A program made the position numbers and the translations under genes. A stretch of DNA of 64,000 nucleotides from positions 62,001 through 126,000 of the forward strand of contig CAYMCZ010000001.1 of assembly GCA_964389285.1 (NCBI GenBank), written 5' to 3'. Of the stretch, positions 26,364 through 35,531 are shown piece by piece (position 1 is the first letter of the stretch; each line of letters begins with the position of its first letter). The notes beneath the pieces are model-generated. The model was not told where the DNA came from, did not search any database, and was given only the letters and a program-made list of their open reading frames with translations. This DNA is from Alectryocaccobium sp964389285. Lineage in GTDB: Bacteria > Bacillota > Clostridia > Lachnospirales > Lachnospiraceae.

Positions 26364-27758
26364 CTATCTCAACCGCAAATACTTGTTTTTCAGCCTGAAC
26401 GAGCTTTTTTTTGCGAATCCGACCGGAAAGTGCTCAGCGCAGACCAAAACCCAGCCGTCGCAGGCATTTATTTCTTCTCCGCAAAGTTCTGTATCCTCTC
26501 CTTTCAGATACCTTTTCAATCTTTCGTCCGAAGCCTTAAACGATATCGTATTATAATAATCTTCTCTTTTAAGATACAGTGCCATCGCCTGGGAAGGTTC
26601 AAACCTCTTTTTTTTAAGCTCTCCCGCAAAAAGCCCGCATCTCATAAACTTCAAGCCCGCCGCGTCACGCTCGTCAAAAGGCATATAAAATACTTTCCCT
26701 TTGCGGTTTTCAAAACAGCTTTTGGAAAAGTCGGTTTTGATACCCTTTAAAAAACCGTCCATCAGGGCTCTTTCTTCTATAGAAAAAGAAGCGTTATACG
26801 AATTCTTTTTAGGAGTTTTTTTACTTGAGGTTTCAATTCCGGCTGCCCCGCCTTTTTTCAGAAGCGCCAGAAAATGCCCCTCTCCTCTCATCCTGTGCGG
26901 CCAGATCCTGACCGTTTTTTCGAGCCGTATATCATTATTCCCACATGCGGGCACGCCTTTTGAAAAACCTTCATAAGGTTTTATTTCCATAACTTCCGTT
27001 TCGGGAAAGGCTTCAAGCACCGCGCTGATGCTGCCTTCGTTTTCCTCGGGCGAAAATGTGCAGGTGGAATACATCAAAAGCCCTCCCGGACGCAGCATCC
27101 GCATTGCGCAAAAGAGTATTTCCCTCTGCACGGCGGCGAAATATCCGACCCTCTCTGGGCTCCATGTACCGATAACAGCCGGGTCCTTGCGAAACATGCC
27201 CTCTCCCGAACACGGCGCATCCACCATGATCCTGTCAAAATACTCAGGAAAACGCCTCTTTAAAACATCGGGTCTCTCATTCGTTACAATTATATTTGCC
27301 GCCCCGGCAAGCTCCAGGTTGTTTACCAGCGCCCTGCACCTTGCGGCATTGATATCATTTGAGACCAAAAGCCCGCTGCCGCCAAGTTTCCCCGCAAGGC
27401 GGGTTGATTTGCCTCCCGGAGCCGCGCACAGATCCAGCACCTTATCGCCCGGACGTATTTCAAGCCTGTCGGCAGGCGTCATCGCGCTCGGCTCCTGTAT
27501 ATAATAAAGGCCCGCCCTGTACATTGGATGCCCGGCAACATCCTCCTCCCGGGCACAGAAATATCCCCCGTCTATCCACGGAACAGGCTCCATATCAAAT
27601 GGAGCCTGCCTTTCAAAGATTTCTTTTGTGATTTTAAGAGTGTTTATACGAAGGCCTCTTTCGCTTTTGTTTTCAAAAGTTTCCAAAAAGGCATCGTATT
27701 CATCCGCCAGCTGCAGCTTCATTCTTTTAAGAAACTCCGGCGGCAGTCTGTGTTTCAA
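26364..27758 (-). CDS. rsmF: RsmF-like rRNA/tRNA m5C methyltransferase (NOL1/NOP2/Sun family)
   Basis: S-adenosylmethionine-dependent cytosine-C5 RNA methyltransferase. Start is assigned to TTG 27758 because GGAGG lies 8 nt upstream and glgD ends 29 nt before it; the longer ATG start (27836) would lie inside glgD. 464 residues. The SAM site is VLDLCAAPGGKSTRLAGKL, and catalytic cysteines are in DAPCSGEGMF and YSTCTFSPEENE. The C-terminal RNA-binding (PUA-like, RsmF-type) region is present. The precise target base cannot be told from sequence. Last gene of the glgC-glgD unit. Confidence 0.88.
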   Translation of the reverse strand: MKHRLPPEFLKRMKLQLADEYDAFLETFENKSERGLRINTLKITKEIFERQAPFDMEPVPWIDGGYFCAREEDVAGHPMYRAGLYYIQEPSAMTPADRLEIRPGDKVLDLCAAPGGKSTRLAGKLGGSGLLVSNDINAARCRALVNNLELAGAANIIVTNERPDVLKRRFPEYFDRIMVDAPCSGEGMFRKDPAVIGTWSPERVGYFAAVQREILFCAMRMLRPGGLLMYSTCTFSPEENEGSISAVLEAFPETEVMEIKPYEGFSKGVPACGNNDIRLEKTVRIWPHRMRGEGHFLALLKKGGAAGIETSSKKTPKKNSYNASFSIEERALMDGFLKGIKTDFSKSCFENRKGKVFYMPFDERDAAGLKFMRCGLFAGELKKKRFEPSQAMALYLKREDYYNTISFKASDERLKRYLKGEDTELCGEEINACDGWVLVCAEHFPVGFAKKSSFRLKNKYLRLR

Positions 27759-27787
27759 TAGTTTTCCCTCCGGCACATCCGCCTGAT

Positions 27788-28891
27788 TCAGTTCGGTCTT
27801 CCGACTATAACCTTGATTTCGTTTTCTCCCCTGCAAACCGTGCCGGCATCCACGGTGCAGAAATTTTCGACAATACAGTTTTCCAAAACGGCATTGTCGC
27901 CGATATGCACGTCATTCATGACGATGGAATTCTTAATCCACGCGTTTTTGCCTATAAATACGTTTTTAAAAATAATCGAATCAGATACTTCTCCGTTTAT
28001 GATATCTCCGCCGGAGATCAGAGAGTTGCTGACTTTGCTTCCCGGATTGTATTTCGCGGGAGGAACGTCCGTTACCTTTGAATAAATCAACGGATCCTCC
28101 CTGAAAAAATGCTGTCTTACATCTTTTTTCAGGAAATCCATATTGGTCTTAAAATAAGCTTCTATCGTAGATACGTTGCTCCAGTATGTGTTGATTTTAT
28201 ATCCGTAAAGCTTTTTGAAATTTTTATACCTCAGAAGAATGTCGTTTACAAAATCATGCCTTTCTTCTGCGGCAGTCTTTTCGATAAGCTCAATCAGCAG
28301 CTTTCTGGAAATAACATAAACTCCTATCGAAATAGTGTTCGACATGGGAAGCATGGGCTTTTCTTCGAATTCAACGATCCTGTCGTCTTCATTGAGCTTA
28401 ATTACGCCGAAACGCTTCGGATCTTCATCGGTCTCGGTGTATGCCACGGTTATGTCGGCGCCTTTTTTGATATGGTAATCTATCATCTTGCCGTAATCCA
28501 TCTTGCAGACACCGTCGCCCGGCGCGATCACAACGTATTCCTCTCTCCTGCCTTTTATCCAGTCGATATTCTGATAAATGGAATCCGCAGTCCCTCTGTA
28601 CCACCAGGAATTTTTGGGCGTAACCGTGGGCGTAAATACAAAGAGTCCGCCCTTTTTACGTCCGAAATTCCACCATTTCGACGAAGCCAGGTGCTCATTT
28701 AAGGATCTGGCGTTATATTGGGTAAGAACCGCTACGGTCTTAATCCCGGAATTCGTCATGTTGCTGAGGGCAAAATCTATGGCTCTGAATGTACCGGCAA
28801 CCCTGATCGCCGCAACGGCCCTTTTGTATGTGAGCTCCTTCATATTGCTGGCGCTTCCGCCTGCCAGAATTATTCCCAACGCTTTGCTCAT
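27788..28891 (-). CDS. glgD: Glucose-1-phosphate adenylyltransferase, GlgD regulatory-type subunit
   Basis: Partner of GlgC in ADP-glucose synthesis for glycogen. 367 residues, with N-terminal nucleotidyltransferase fold (LGIILAGGSASNMKELTYKR) and C-terminal left-handed beta-helix repeats (NSLISGGDIINGEVSDSII). The N-terminal nucleotide loop departs from the GGxGxRLxxLT of active subunits (GGSASNMKELT), as is usual in GlgD, so it is probably non-catalytic. It overlaps glgC by 4 nt (ATGA), which implies coupled translation. Confidence 0.93.
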   Translation of the reverse strand: MSKALGIILAGGSASNMKELTYKRAVAAIRVAGTFRAIDFALSNMTNSGIKTVAVLTQYNARSLNEHLASSKWWNFGRKKGGLFVFTPTVTPKNSWWYRGTADSIYQNIDWIKGRREEYVVIAPGDGVCKMDYGKMIDYHIKKGADITVAYTETDEDPKRFGVIKLNEDDRIVEFEEKPMLPMSNTISIGVYVISRKLLIELIEKTAAEERHDFVNDILLRYKNFKKLYGYKINTYWSNVSTIEAYFKTNMDFLKKDVRQHFFREDPLIYSKVTDVPPAKYNPGSKVSNSLISGGDIINGEVSDSIIFKNVFIGKNAWIKNSIVMNDVHIGDNAVLENCIVENFCTVDAGTVCRGENEIKVIVGRPN

Positions 28892-30165
28892 TCGTCATCA
28901 CCGCCTTCCTTTACAAGATATCCTCCGGAAGGCAGCTTGCCGCCCTCATAATCATCTATGGTCGTAACCCCGTAGATCGCGGTATTTTTTCCGACGGTGA
29001 CTCCGTCGGGAACAACACTTCCCTCTCCTATGGTTACAACGTCCTCCGCATATATCTTGGGTTTAACGACATTCGGAACGGCCTCGCCCTCGCCCAGAAT
29101 GACGTTGCGTCCGATCCTGCTTCCGTCCGCTATTATGGATTTGTATATTTTGCTGTTTTCGCCGATACTGACCTGATGCATCAGTATGGAATCTCTAACG
29201 ACTGCCCCTTTTTCGATAAATACGCCGTTGCCTATAACCGAATGATAAACCTCTCCGTCTATCCTCGAACCGTCGCTTATAAGGCTTTTTTCGATTTTTG
29301 CATCTTTTGAAATGTATTGCGGCGTGATATTATCCGCGTTTGTATATATCTTCCATACCTCGTCGTAGAGATTGAATTCCGGAACAATATCCACCAGCTC
29401 CATATTTGCCTGCCAGTAAGAACCGAGCGTACCCACATCTTTCCAGTAATCATTGAATTCGTAGGAGAAAATCCTCATACCTTTGTCTAAACAGTACGGA
29501 AGCACATGCATACCGAAATCGCAGCCCGGCTGATCTTTTAATGCAATCAGGCTTTCCCGTAAAATATCAAAGCTGAAAATATAAATCCCCATGGAAGCAA
29601 GGTTGCTTCTCGGCTTAGGCGGCTTCTCCTCAAACTCGGTGATCCTTCCGCTCGCATCCGTTATCATAATACCGAATCTGCTTGCTTCCTCGATAGGAAC
29701 CGGACGGCAGGCTATGGTGATATCGGCACTGTTTGCCTTGTGCTCAGAGAGCATCTTTGCGTAGTCCATTTTATAAATATGATCGCCCGAAAGAATAACC
29801 ACGTAGTCAGGGTTGTGTTTTTCCATATATCTCATATTCTGATAAATGGCGTTTGCAGTACCGCTGTACCAACCGCTGCCGTCGTTGCTTTCGTACGGCT
29901 GAAGCATGGTTACTCCGCCGTCATTGCTGTCCAGATCCCAGGGAATACCTATACCTATGTGGGCATTTAAACGGAGCGGCTGATACTGGGTAAGCACCCC
30001 TACGGTGTCAATCCCCGAGTTGATGCAATTACTCAAAGGAAAATCAATTATACGATATTTGCCGCCAAACGATACTGCCGGCTTGGCCATCTTATCAGTC
30101 AACACACCCAGACGGCTGCCCTGTCCCCCAGCCAGAAGCATGGCAATCATTTCTTTTTTGATCAT
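28888..30165 (-). CDS. glgC: Glucose-1-phosphate adenylyltransferase, catalytic subunit
   Basis: Makes ADP-glucose from ATP and glucose-1-phosphate, the committed step of bacterial glycogen synthesis. About 425 residues from ATG 30165 (GGAGG 10 nt upstream). An in-frame GTG at 30171 has poorer spacing. The N-terminal LLAGGQGSRLGVLTDKMAKP loop, SGDHIYKMDYAKML (sugar-nucleotide site) and EFEEKPPKPRSN are intact, with a C-terminal beta-helix. First gene of a glgC-glgD-rsmF unit. Confidence 0.96.
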   Translation of the reverse strand: MIKKEMIAMLLAGGQGSRLGVLTDKMAKPAVSFGGKYRIIDFPLSNCINSGIDTVGVLTQYQPLRLNAHIGIGIPWDLDSNDGGVTMLQPYESNDGSGWYSGTANAIYQNMRYMEKHNPDYVVILSGDHIYKMDYAKMLSEHKANSADITIACRPVPIEEASRFGIMITDASGRITEFEEKPPKPRSNLASMGIYIFSFDILRESLIALKDQPGCDFGMHVLPYCLDKGMRIFSYEFNDYWKDVGTLGSYWQANMELVDIVPEFNLYDEVWKIYTNADNITPQYISKDAKIEKSLISDGSRIDGEVYHSVIGNGVFIEKGAVVRDSILMHQVSIGENSKIYKSIIADGSRIGRNVILGEGEAVPNVVKPKIYAEDVVTIGEGSVVPDGVTVGKNTAIYGVTTIDDYEGGKLPSGGYLVKEGGDDE

Positions 30166-30301
30166 TGACACTTTACCTCCGAAACTTCCTATCGTTTAAC
30201 CGATTTTAAACGCCCCTTATTAAACGATATTATAAATTATAATAAAGCATTATAACACATTAACGTATAACCATATCAGAGATTTATTTGAATTTTTTAC
30301 C

Positions 30302-30342
30302 AAAAAAATATCGTGAAAACCGTAATTTTCACGATATTTATT
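30302..30342 (-). terminator. Terminator after ena
   Basis: Perfect 14-bp stem AAATATCGTGAAAA / TTTTCACGATATTT followed on the minus strand by seven Us. It closes the ndh-ena unit. The remainder of the 30172-30432 gap holds only the AT-rich glgC upstream region. Confidence 0.85.
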
Positions 30343-30432
30343 TCTAAATACTATAAATATTGACAAAAAAACCTTGTTTTGATAAAATGTTTTAGTTATT
30401 TTTACCAAAGCAACTTGTCGGAATCTCTGCCA

Positions 30433-31599
30433 TTATACCAATTCAGTCGCAGCCCTTTTAGCCGGCGGCGTGTTCCTGCTCTTCTTCACAACAGCCTCTC
30501 CGTTTATTAAAACATAGCTGATACCGGGAATATCCCCCGCAGCAAAAGCTCCCAGGGCATCCTCGCCCACCGAGCCCATGGGCGCATCCAAAATCACGAT
30601 ATCCGCCTCCCTGCCGGGTGCTATAATACCTGTATTGAGCCCGTAAAAGCGAGCCGGATTACCGGTCGCCATACATACGGCGATCTCGGGCGCGATCTGT
30701 GAAACGGAAGCGGCCATGCAAATATTTCTCAAAATTCCGAGCGGGATAAGCCCGGTGCCGGAAGGCGCGTCATTTCCGAAAATGATCCTGCCCGTCTGCC
30801 CCTTTTCATTTGCCCTTCTGAAAACATAATCCGCCACTTTCGGATTTCCGCACTGAACAACCTCCATAGCAAAATCCGTCTCGTCCATGATTCTGTCCAC
30901 TTCATGAAGCGCAATGGCCGTCGGCCCTCCGTTTATATGCGAAACAATATCCGGTTTTGTCTTTATAACATCGTCCGCCGTCACCGTGGAACTTCCAGGG
31001 ATCGACGTGCCGCCGGTGTGCATCTGCACCTTGAAACCGTTGTTGTGCGCCCATTCCACCATGGGAGCGGCTTCCTCCGGTTTTTTAACGCTTCCGAGAC
31101 CTATTTCACCCACGATCCAGACCCCCTGTCCGGCCAATTCCTTAAAATCATTTTCCGTAAGGCCTTTTTCAAGTATCAGAGCGCCGCCGTGAACCTTGAC
31201 CTTGGAAGGAGGCGCGTTATAAAACGATTTACTCGCCACTATCGCAAGCGCCTTGGCCCCCGCGGGATCTTTCGGACGTCCCGGATAATGGCATTCACCC
31301 GCCGAAATCATGGTGGTAACTCCGCCATGAAGCGCGCTGCTTATAAAATCAAGGGTCTTCTGTCTGGGAGCGTAATCACCGGAGGTAATGTGTACATGCG
31401 TATCCCAAAGCCCCGGAATCACAGTGGATCCTTTTGCGTCTATAATGCTTGCCCCGTCCTTTTCCAAATCCAACAGCTCTTTTCCGCCTATAGCCTTAAT
31501 ATGCGCGTCTTCTATTATGATTGTATCCGCCTTTTCGATGGGCTTATTAATATCTCCGGTAGCTATTGTTCCTATATTGGTAATAATCGTCTTTGACAT
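30433..31599 (-). CDS. ena: Enamidase-like amidohydrolase (6-oxo-1,4,5,6-tetrahydronicotinate type)
   Basis: Closely resembles Eubacterium barkeri enamidase, which opens 6-oxo-tetrahydronicotinate to 2-formylglutarate plus ammonia. 388 residues, binuclear-metal amidohydrolase. Expected metal ligands are His68/His70 (WDTHVHITSGDY), bridging Glu165 (VGEIGLGS), His194 (VQMHTGGTSIPG), His221 (VSHINGGPTA) and catalytic Asp277 (FGNDAPSGTGLI). The C-terminal KSRNTPPAKRAA is also typical. It is the last gene of a unit whose first three genes encode a molybdenum hydroxylase. The intermediate enzyme of the nicotinate pathway, 6-hydroxynicotinate reductase, is not present here, so the true substrate may be nicotinate-derived or another N-heterocycle. 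Confidence 0.8.
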   Translation of the reverse strand: MSKTIITNIGTIATGDINKPIEKADTIIIEDAHIKAIGGKELLDLEKDGASIIDAKGSTVIPGLWDTHVHITSGDYAPRQKTLDFISSALHGGVTTMISAGECHYPGRPKDPAGAKALAIVASKSFYNAPPSKVKVHGGALILEKGLTENDFKELAGQGVWIVGEIGLGSVKKPEEAAPMVEWAHNNGFKVQMHTGGTSIPGSSTVTADDVIKTKPDIVSHINGGPTAIALHEVDRIMDETDFAMEVVQCGNPKVADYVFRRANEKGQTGRIIFGNDAPSGTGLIPLGILRNICMAASVSQIAPEIAVCMATGNPARFYGLNTGIIAPGREADIVILDAPMGSVGEDALGAFAAGDIPGISYVLINGEAVVKKSRNTPPAKRAATELV

Positions 31600-31637
31600 G
31601 GCATCCTCCTTTATATTTTTTCGTAAACACGGTTATC

Positions 31638-33908
31638 TCATTCTTTTCCGGCTTTCGCTGCCTCAACGATGTCCTTAGGGAAAACGGGAAGATGCGTAAA
31701 TCTCGTCCCTATGGCATCTTCAAGAGCACCTATAAGCGCCGGAATCATCGGTATAAGCGCAGGCTCGCCCACACCTTTGGCACCGAAAGGCCCGGCTTCT
31801 CCCTCACTCGATACCACGATGGGATATATCTTCGGCACATCCATACCGGTTGGAATGATATATTTCGAGAACTCGGGGTTTTTAACGGCTCCGGTTTTTT
31901 TATCGACTTCGATTTTTTCAAACAGGACGAAGCCTTCTCCCATCGCCACGCCTCCTTCGATCTGGCCTTCCACGTTTGCCACATCGGCGGGAGTGCCCAC
32001 GTCGTGAGCCGAAACCACGTTAATAACGTCAACTTCTCCCGTATCGGGATCAACGTCTACCTCACACATGGTGGTTGCGTATGAATAAACTTCAAACGGA
32101 ATACCTTCCATATTTGCAGGGTTAAGGGCCGTTGTCTTAGGGTTGTAATACCCGGATCCTACCGCGAGCCGGCCTTTCTTTTTCATCTCCGCCATCAAAC
32201 CCTCATAAGAAACAGACCTGTTTTCATCGTCCTTTACTTTTATCTGGCGTCCGGCAAAGATAAGCTCGTCCTCATTCGCTTCAAGAAGCTCCGCCGCCGT
32301 GCGTTCCAGCTCTTTTCTGGCCAGCATACAGGCGTTTTTAACCGCATTGCCGGTAACAAAAGTCTGACGGCTGGCCGAGGTAGCGCCGCCCTCCGGCGTA
32401 ACCTTGGTGTCGGCCCAGGTTACATGGATATCTTCAAAATTCATGCCGAGCGTCTCCGCCGCTATGGCCGCACAAACACTTGAGCTGCCCTGTCCTATAT
32501 CGGCCGCGCCGACCATGACATTTGCCGTGCCGTCAGGCAGCACCTCGCAAAACGCCGCCGCCGGATTAGGCAGACCCGTGTTGCCGCAGCCGTAAAACAT
32601 ACAGCCGATCCCATGCCCTCTGAGTTTCCCGGGCGAAGCCGGCTTATCCGAAAAGACTTCGTCCGCCTTTTGTTTAGCCAGTTTTAAAGTGTCCGGAAAT
32701 CCCACACTGTCTTTTAATTTCTGATTGGTGGGAAGGACACTTCCTACCCGCTGGGCGTTTATCAGCCTTACTTCATACGGGCTCATGCCGAGAGCCTTTG
32801 CGACCGCCGTCATCTGGCCTTCGTGCATTACCGAAACCTGCGGCACGCCAAACCCTCTGAATGCTCCGGACATCGGATTGTTTGTATATACGAAAGTCGC
32901 ATGGCACCTCACATTAGGCACCTCGTACGGGCCTGCCGCATGTACCGGAGCTCGTCCGATAACCGCCGGTCCATACGAAGCGTATGCGCCGGTATCACCT
33001 GTGATAACCATATCAACAGCCTGTATCTTTCCGTCTTTCGTAGCTCCCGTTTTAACTTTCATTATCATGGGATGACGTTTGCTCGATACGGTTGTGGATT
33101 CTTTTCTGGTTCTGACCATTTTTACGGGACGCTTCGTATAATATGTCAAAAGCGCCAGATGAAGCTGAACGGAAATATCCAGTTTGCCTCCGAAACCGCC
33201 GCCCGTAACCGCCTGGATAACCCTGACCTTATTCATGGGAAGATTAAGCAGTTTAGCCACCTCTCCCCTGTCATAATGAGCATTCTGTGTTGAAACCCTA
33301 AGAGTCAGCATTCCTTCCGAATCATAATAAGATATTCCGGCGTCAGGCTCTATGAACATGTGCGAAAGACAGTGCGTCGAATACTCGTTTTCGACGATCA
33401 CGTCACAGTGCTTAAACGCTTCATCCACGTCTCCGTGTTCCAGATGCTTTGTCTGATGGACGTTTGTTTCGCCGTGTATGATGGGAGCGTCTTTCTCAAG
33501 CGCCCTCTCAATGCTTAACACGGGCTCGATTTCCTCGTATTCCACTTCGATAAGCTCCAGCGCTTCGTTTACCTTTTCCTCGCTTTCAGCCGCAACTATC
33601 GCTATGGCATCGCCGTGACGCCTCACCTTGTCATCCACGAGACAGGGCTCGTCCTTTATGATAATTCCGAATCTGTTGGCTCCCGGAATCGCCGTATGAT
33701 CCAGCACACAGACAACTCCGTCCAAAGCCTTTGCTTTTTCCAGATCAAGCTTTTTTATATACGCATGAGGCACGGTGCTTCTGAAAACTCCGCCGTACAG
33801 CATGTCGGGCAAATAATAATCCGCCGCATACTTTGCCCTGCCCATAACCTTGTCGAGGGCGTCAACTTTAATATGGTTTTTTCCCATTACAGAATATTTT
33901 TCAGCCAT
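31638..33908 (-). CDS. Molybdenum hydroxylase large subunit, nicotinate dehydrogenase-like (fused NdhL-NdhM)
   Basis: Catalytic molybdopterin subunit of a xanthine-dehydrogenase-family enzyme. 756 residues from ATG 33908, which overlaps the end of the Fe-S gene (ATGGCTGA); an in-frame TTG at 33929 is less likely. Mo-cofactor motifs are TGGGFGGKLD, GAFRGFGVPQ and VGAADIGQGSS; the catalytic Glu is in GAKGVGEPALIP. The wording is closest, from memory, to the two medium subunits of E. barkeri nicotinate dehydrogenase. Those meet where this protein reads SPGKLRGHGIGCMFYGCGNT, so here both halves are in one chain. The E. barkeri enzyme carries labile selenium; whether this one does cannot be seen. 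Confidence 0.85.
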   Translation of the reverse strand: MAEKYSVMGKNHIKVDALDKVMGRAKYAADYYLPDMLYGGVFRSTVPHAYIKKLDLEKAKALDGVVCVLDHTAIPGANRFGIIIKDEPCLVDDKVRRHGDAIAIVAAESEEKVNEALELIEVEYEEIEPVLSIERALEKDAPIIHGETNVHQTKHLEHGDVDEAFKHCDVIVENEYSTHCLSHMFIEPDAGISYYDSEGMLTLRVSTQNAHYDRGEVAKLLNLPMNKVRVIQAVTGGGFGGKLDISVQLHLALLTYYTKRPVKMVRTRKESTTVSSKRHPMIMKVKTGATKDGKIQAVDMVITGDTGAYASYGPAVIGRAPVHAAGPYEVPNVRCHATFVYTNNPMSGAFRGFGVPQVSVMHEGQMTAVAKALGMSPYEVRLINAQRVGSVLPTNQKLKDSVGFPDTLKLAKQKADEVFSDKPASPGKLRGHGIGCMFYGCGNTGLPNPAAAFCEVLPDGTANVMVGAADIGQGSSSVCAAIAAETLGMNFEDIHVTWADTKVTPEGGATSASRQTFVTGNAVKNACMLARKELERTAAELLEANEDELIFAGRQIKVKDDENRSVSYEGLMAEMKKKGRLAVGSGYYNPKTTALNPANMEGIPFEVYSYATTMCEVDVDPDTGEVDVINVVSAHDVGTPADVANVEGQIEGGVAMGEGFVLFEKIEVDKKTGAVKNPEFSKYIIPTGMDVPKIYPIVVSSEGEAGPFGAKGVGEPALIPMIPALIGALEDAIGTRFTHLPVFPKDIVEAAKAGKE

Positions 33909-34401
33909 TAATCTCACCGCCTTTAACAACGTCTTCCAACATACGGGCTGCCAGCTCCACCGCGTCCTCTATCTTTGTATATCCCGTGCATCTGCACAGG
34001 TTCCCCGACATCGCCAGCTTAATCTCCTCTTTTGTCGGATGAGGATTTTTATCCAGAAGCGCTTTGGCGCTCATTATCATTCCGGGTGTGCAGAATCCGC
34101 ACTGTACCGCGCCGGTACTCATAAACGCTTTCTGAATTCCGCCCGGTTCACCGTCAGATGAAAGTCCTTCAAGTGTAATAATCTCACTGCCGCCGGCCTG
34201 TCCCGCCAAAAGGCAGCAGCTTGTCACCGCATCTCCGTTAAAGAGAACAGTGCAGGCTCCGCATTCGCCTTCGCCGCATCCTTCTTTGACGCTAAGCATC
34301 CCGCAGTCCTCTCTCAGCATATCCACCAATCTTTTGTTGGAATCTGTCTCAACCGTGACAGCTTTTCCGTTTAAAACAAAATCAACCATAATCTTACTCA
34401 T
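33901..34401 (-). CDS. Molybdenum hydroxylase 2Fe-2S subunit
   Basis: Small iron-sulfur subunit that passes electrons from the Mo site to FAD. 166 residues. The plant-ferredoxin-type cluster has Cys42, Cys47, Cys50 and Cys62 (GCGEGECGACTV). The second, all-helical cluster has Cys101, Cys104, Cys136 and Cys138 (QCGFCTPGM, NLCRCTGY). The start ATG overlaps the FAD-subunit stop (ATGAGTAA), and its own end overlaps the large-subunit start, so the three subunits are translationally coupled and probably made in equal amounts. Confidence 0.93.
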   Translation of the reverse strand: MSKIMVDFVLNGKAVTVETDSNKRLVDMLREDCGMLSVKEGCGEGECGACTVLFNGDAVTSCCLLAGQAGGSEIITLEGLSSDGEPGGIQKAFMSTGAVQCGFCTPGMIMSAKALLDKNPHPTKEEIKLAMSGNLCRCTGYTKIEDAVELAARMLEDVVKGGEING

Positions 34402-35290
34402 CCGCCGTCACCTCCAAGCCAAGCTGCATCGCTATGTCTTTTATTAATTTTTTAAATACTCCCTGTACGCTTTCTTTTTTGTAAAATACCGACCATACCC
34501 TGTATTTGTTTATCTCATATACTTTGTCATGAAGTATGGGCAGCACCTCCAGCATCAAAGGATAAGTCAGTTTTTTTCCGATCAGGTGCTTTTCGGCGTC
34601 CTCAAACGGAAGCGGATATCTGCCGAGACAGCCTCCCCGCAAAACAGCTTTCGTACAAATGCCGTTTTCATCAGTTCCCACTACCATCGCTCCGCCGATA
34701 ACCGAGATTCCCAATGCTTTTCTTTTCGCAAGCTTGTAAAAGGCGGTTGCGCATCTTTCGTCCGGTACATCGAAAAAGACTTCCGTGAGAAGTTCGTCGG
34801 CCTCGAGCGCATTTCTTTTATCATATCCCTCGCCTTCGAAAAATTCATCCAAAGACATGACCCTTTCGCCTCTTACGCTTTTAATCACAACCGAAGCCTG
34901 CAGCGCCACCAAAGCACACAGCCCGTCTCCCGCAACAGATGAGGTTACGAGATTACCTCCTATGGTACCCAGGTTTCTGATCTGCGGGCTTCCAACCAGA
35001 TCGCAGGCCGTATGTAAAACCTTTGCATGCTCTTTGATAAAAGGATCAGCCGCTATCGAAGCGTGGCTGGTAAGCGCCCCTATGTGAATACGGCCGTTTT
35101 CATGCTTTATATAATCCAAATCCTTAAGTTTCAAAATATTTACCATAACGCCGGGGGCGATCTTGCGTTCGTTTAACTCGATCATGATATCAGTCCCGCC
35201 GGCTATGATCTGAGCTTCTCCTTTATGCTCAGCCAGAAACTTAAGAATATCCTGCAGCGAACCGGATTCATAATAATCAAATTCCCGCAT
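34394..35290 (-). CDS. Molybdenum hydroxylase FAD subunit
   Basis: FAD-binding medium subunit of the hydroxylase. 298 residues. FAD motifs are IIAGGTDIMIEL and the double-glycine LGTIGGNLVTSSVAGDG; the C-terminal CO-dehydrogenase flavoprotein domain is present. AAAGGAG lies 7 nt before the ATG. First gene of the four-gene unit FAD-FeS-Mo-ena, divergent from a TetR regulator with a 240-nt AT-rich promoter region between them. No clear sigma-A hexamers could be assigned on this strand. Confidence 0.92.
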   Translation of the reverse strand: MREFDYYESGSLQDILKFLAEHKGEAQIIAGGTDIMIELNERKIAPGVMVNILKLKDLDYIKHENGRIHIGALTSHASIAADPFIKEHAKVLHTACDLVGSPQIRNLGTIGGNLVTSSVAGDGLCALVALQASVVIKSVRGERVMSLDEFFEGEGYDKRNALEADELLTEVFFDVPDERCATAFYKLAKRKALGISVIGGAMVVGTDENGICTKAVLRGGCLGRYPLPFEDAEKHLIGKKLTYPLMLEVLPILHDKVYEINKYRVWSVFYKKESVQGVFKKLIKDIAMQLGLEVTADE

Positions 35291-35454
35291 AAAAATCTCC
35301 TTTCTTGTAAAAAAGTATGTTATCCGTTATAGTTGAAAAAGTATAGTTAATAACAAATTATAAAAATCTTTTATTTGACTTTTCTATAATTATAACTTAT
35401 GATTTAGCAAATACAATTGCCAACTTGATTCTTTTTATTTGCATAATTTTGGCT

Positions 35455-35495
35455 AAATTGTCCAATTTGACTAAATCTTTTCGGCTGTGTATAAT
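35455..35495 (+). promoter_or_regulatory. tetR-family gene promoter with overlapping palindrome
   Basis: TTGACT (35467-35472), 17-nt spacer, TATAAT (35490-35495). The palindrome AAATTG-TC-CAATTT (35455-35468) overlaps the -35, a plausible operator for the TetR protein that could act on both divergent units. Confidence 0.65.
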
Positions 35496-35531
35496 AACAG
35501 CCAAAAAACAAGCACAGGAGATACGACTATT

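Noticed and set aside
26364..27836. ATG start at 27836 for the methyltransferase
   Set aside because: It lies inside glgD with no ribosome-binding site; TTG 27758 with GGAGG at 8 nt fits better.
30316..30330. CodY-box-like AATTTTCACGATATT (12/15 match)
   Set aside because: It is part of the perfect hairpin terminator after ena and not next to a promoter, so the match is explained by the stem sequence.
30433..35290. Ordinary xanthine dehydrogenase/purine catabolism operon
   Set aside because: The amidohydrolase matches enamidase rather than hydantoinase or allantoinase, and the large subunit wording follows nicotinate dehydrogenase; still, purine use cannot be fully excluded without assays.
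35487..35531. Longer TetR N-terminus starting at 35487
   Set aside because: Those codons overlap the -10 element of the gene's own promoter and precede the ribosome-binding site.
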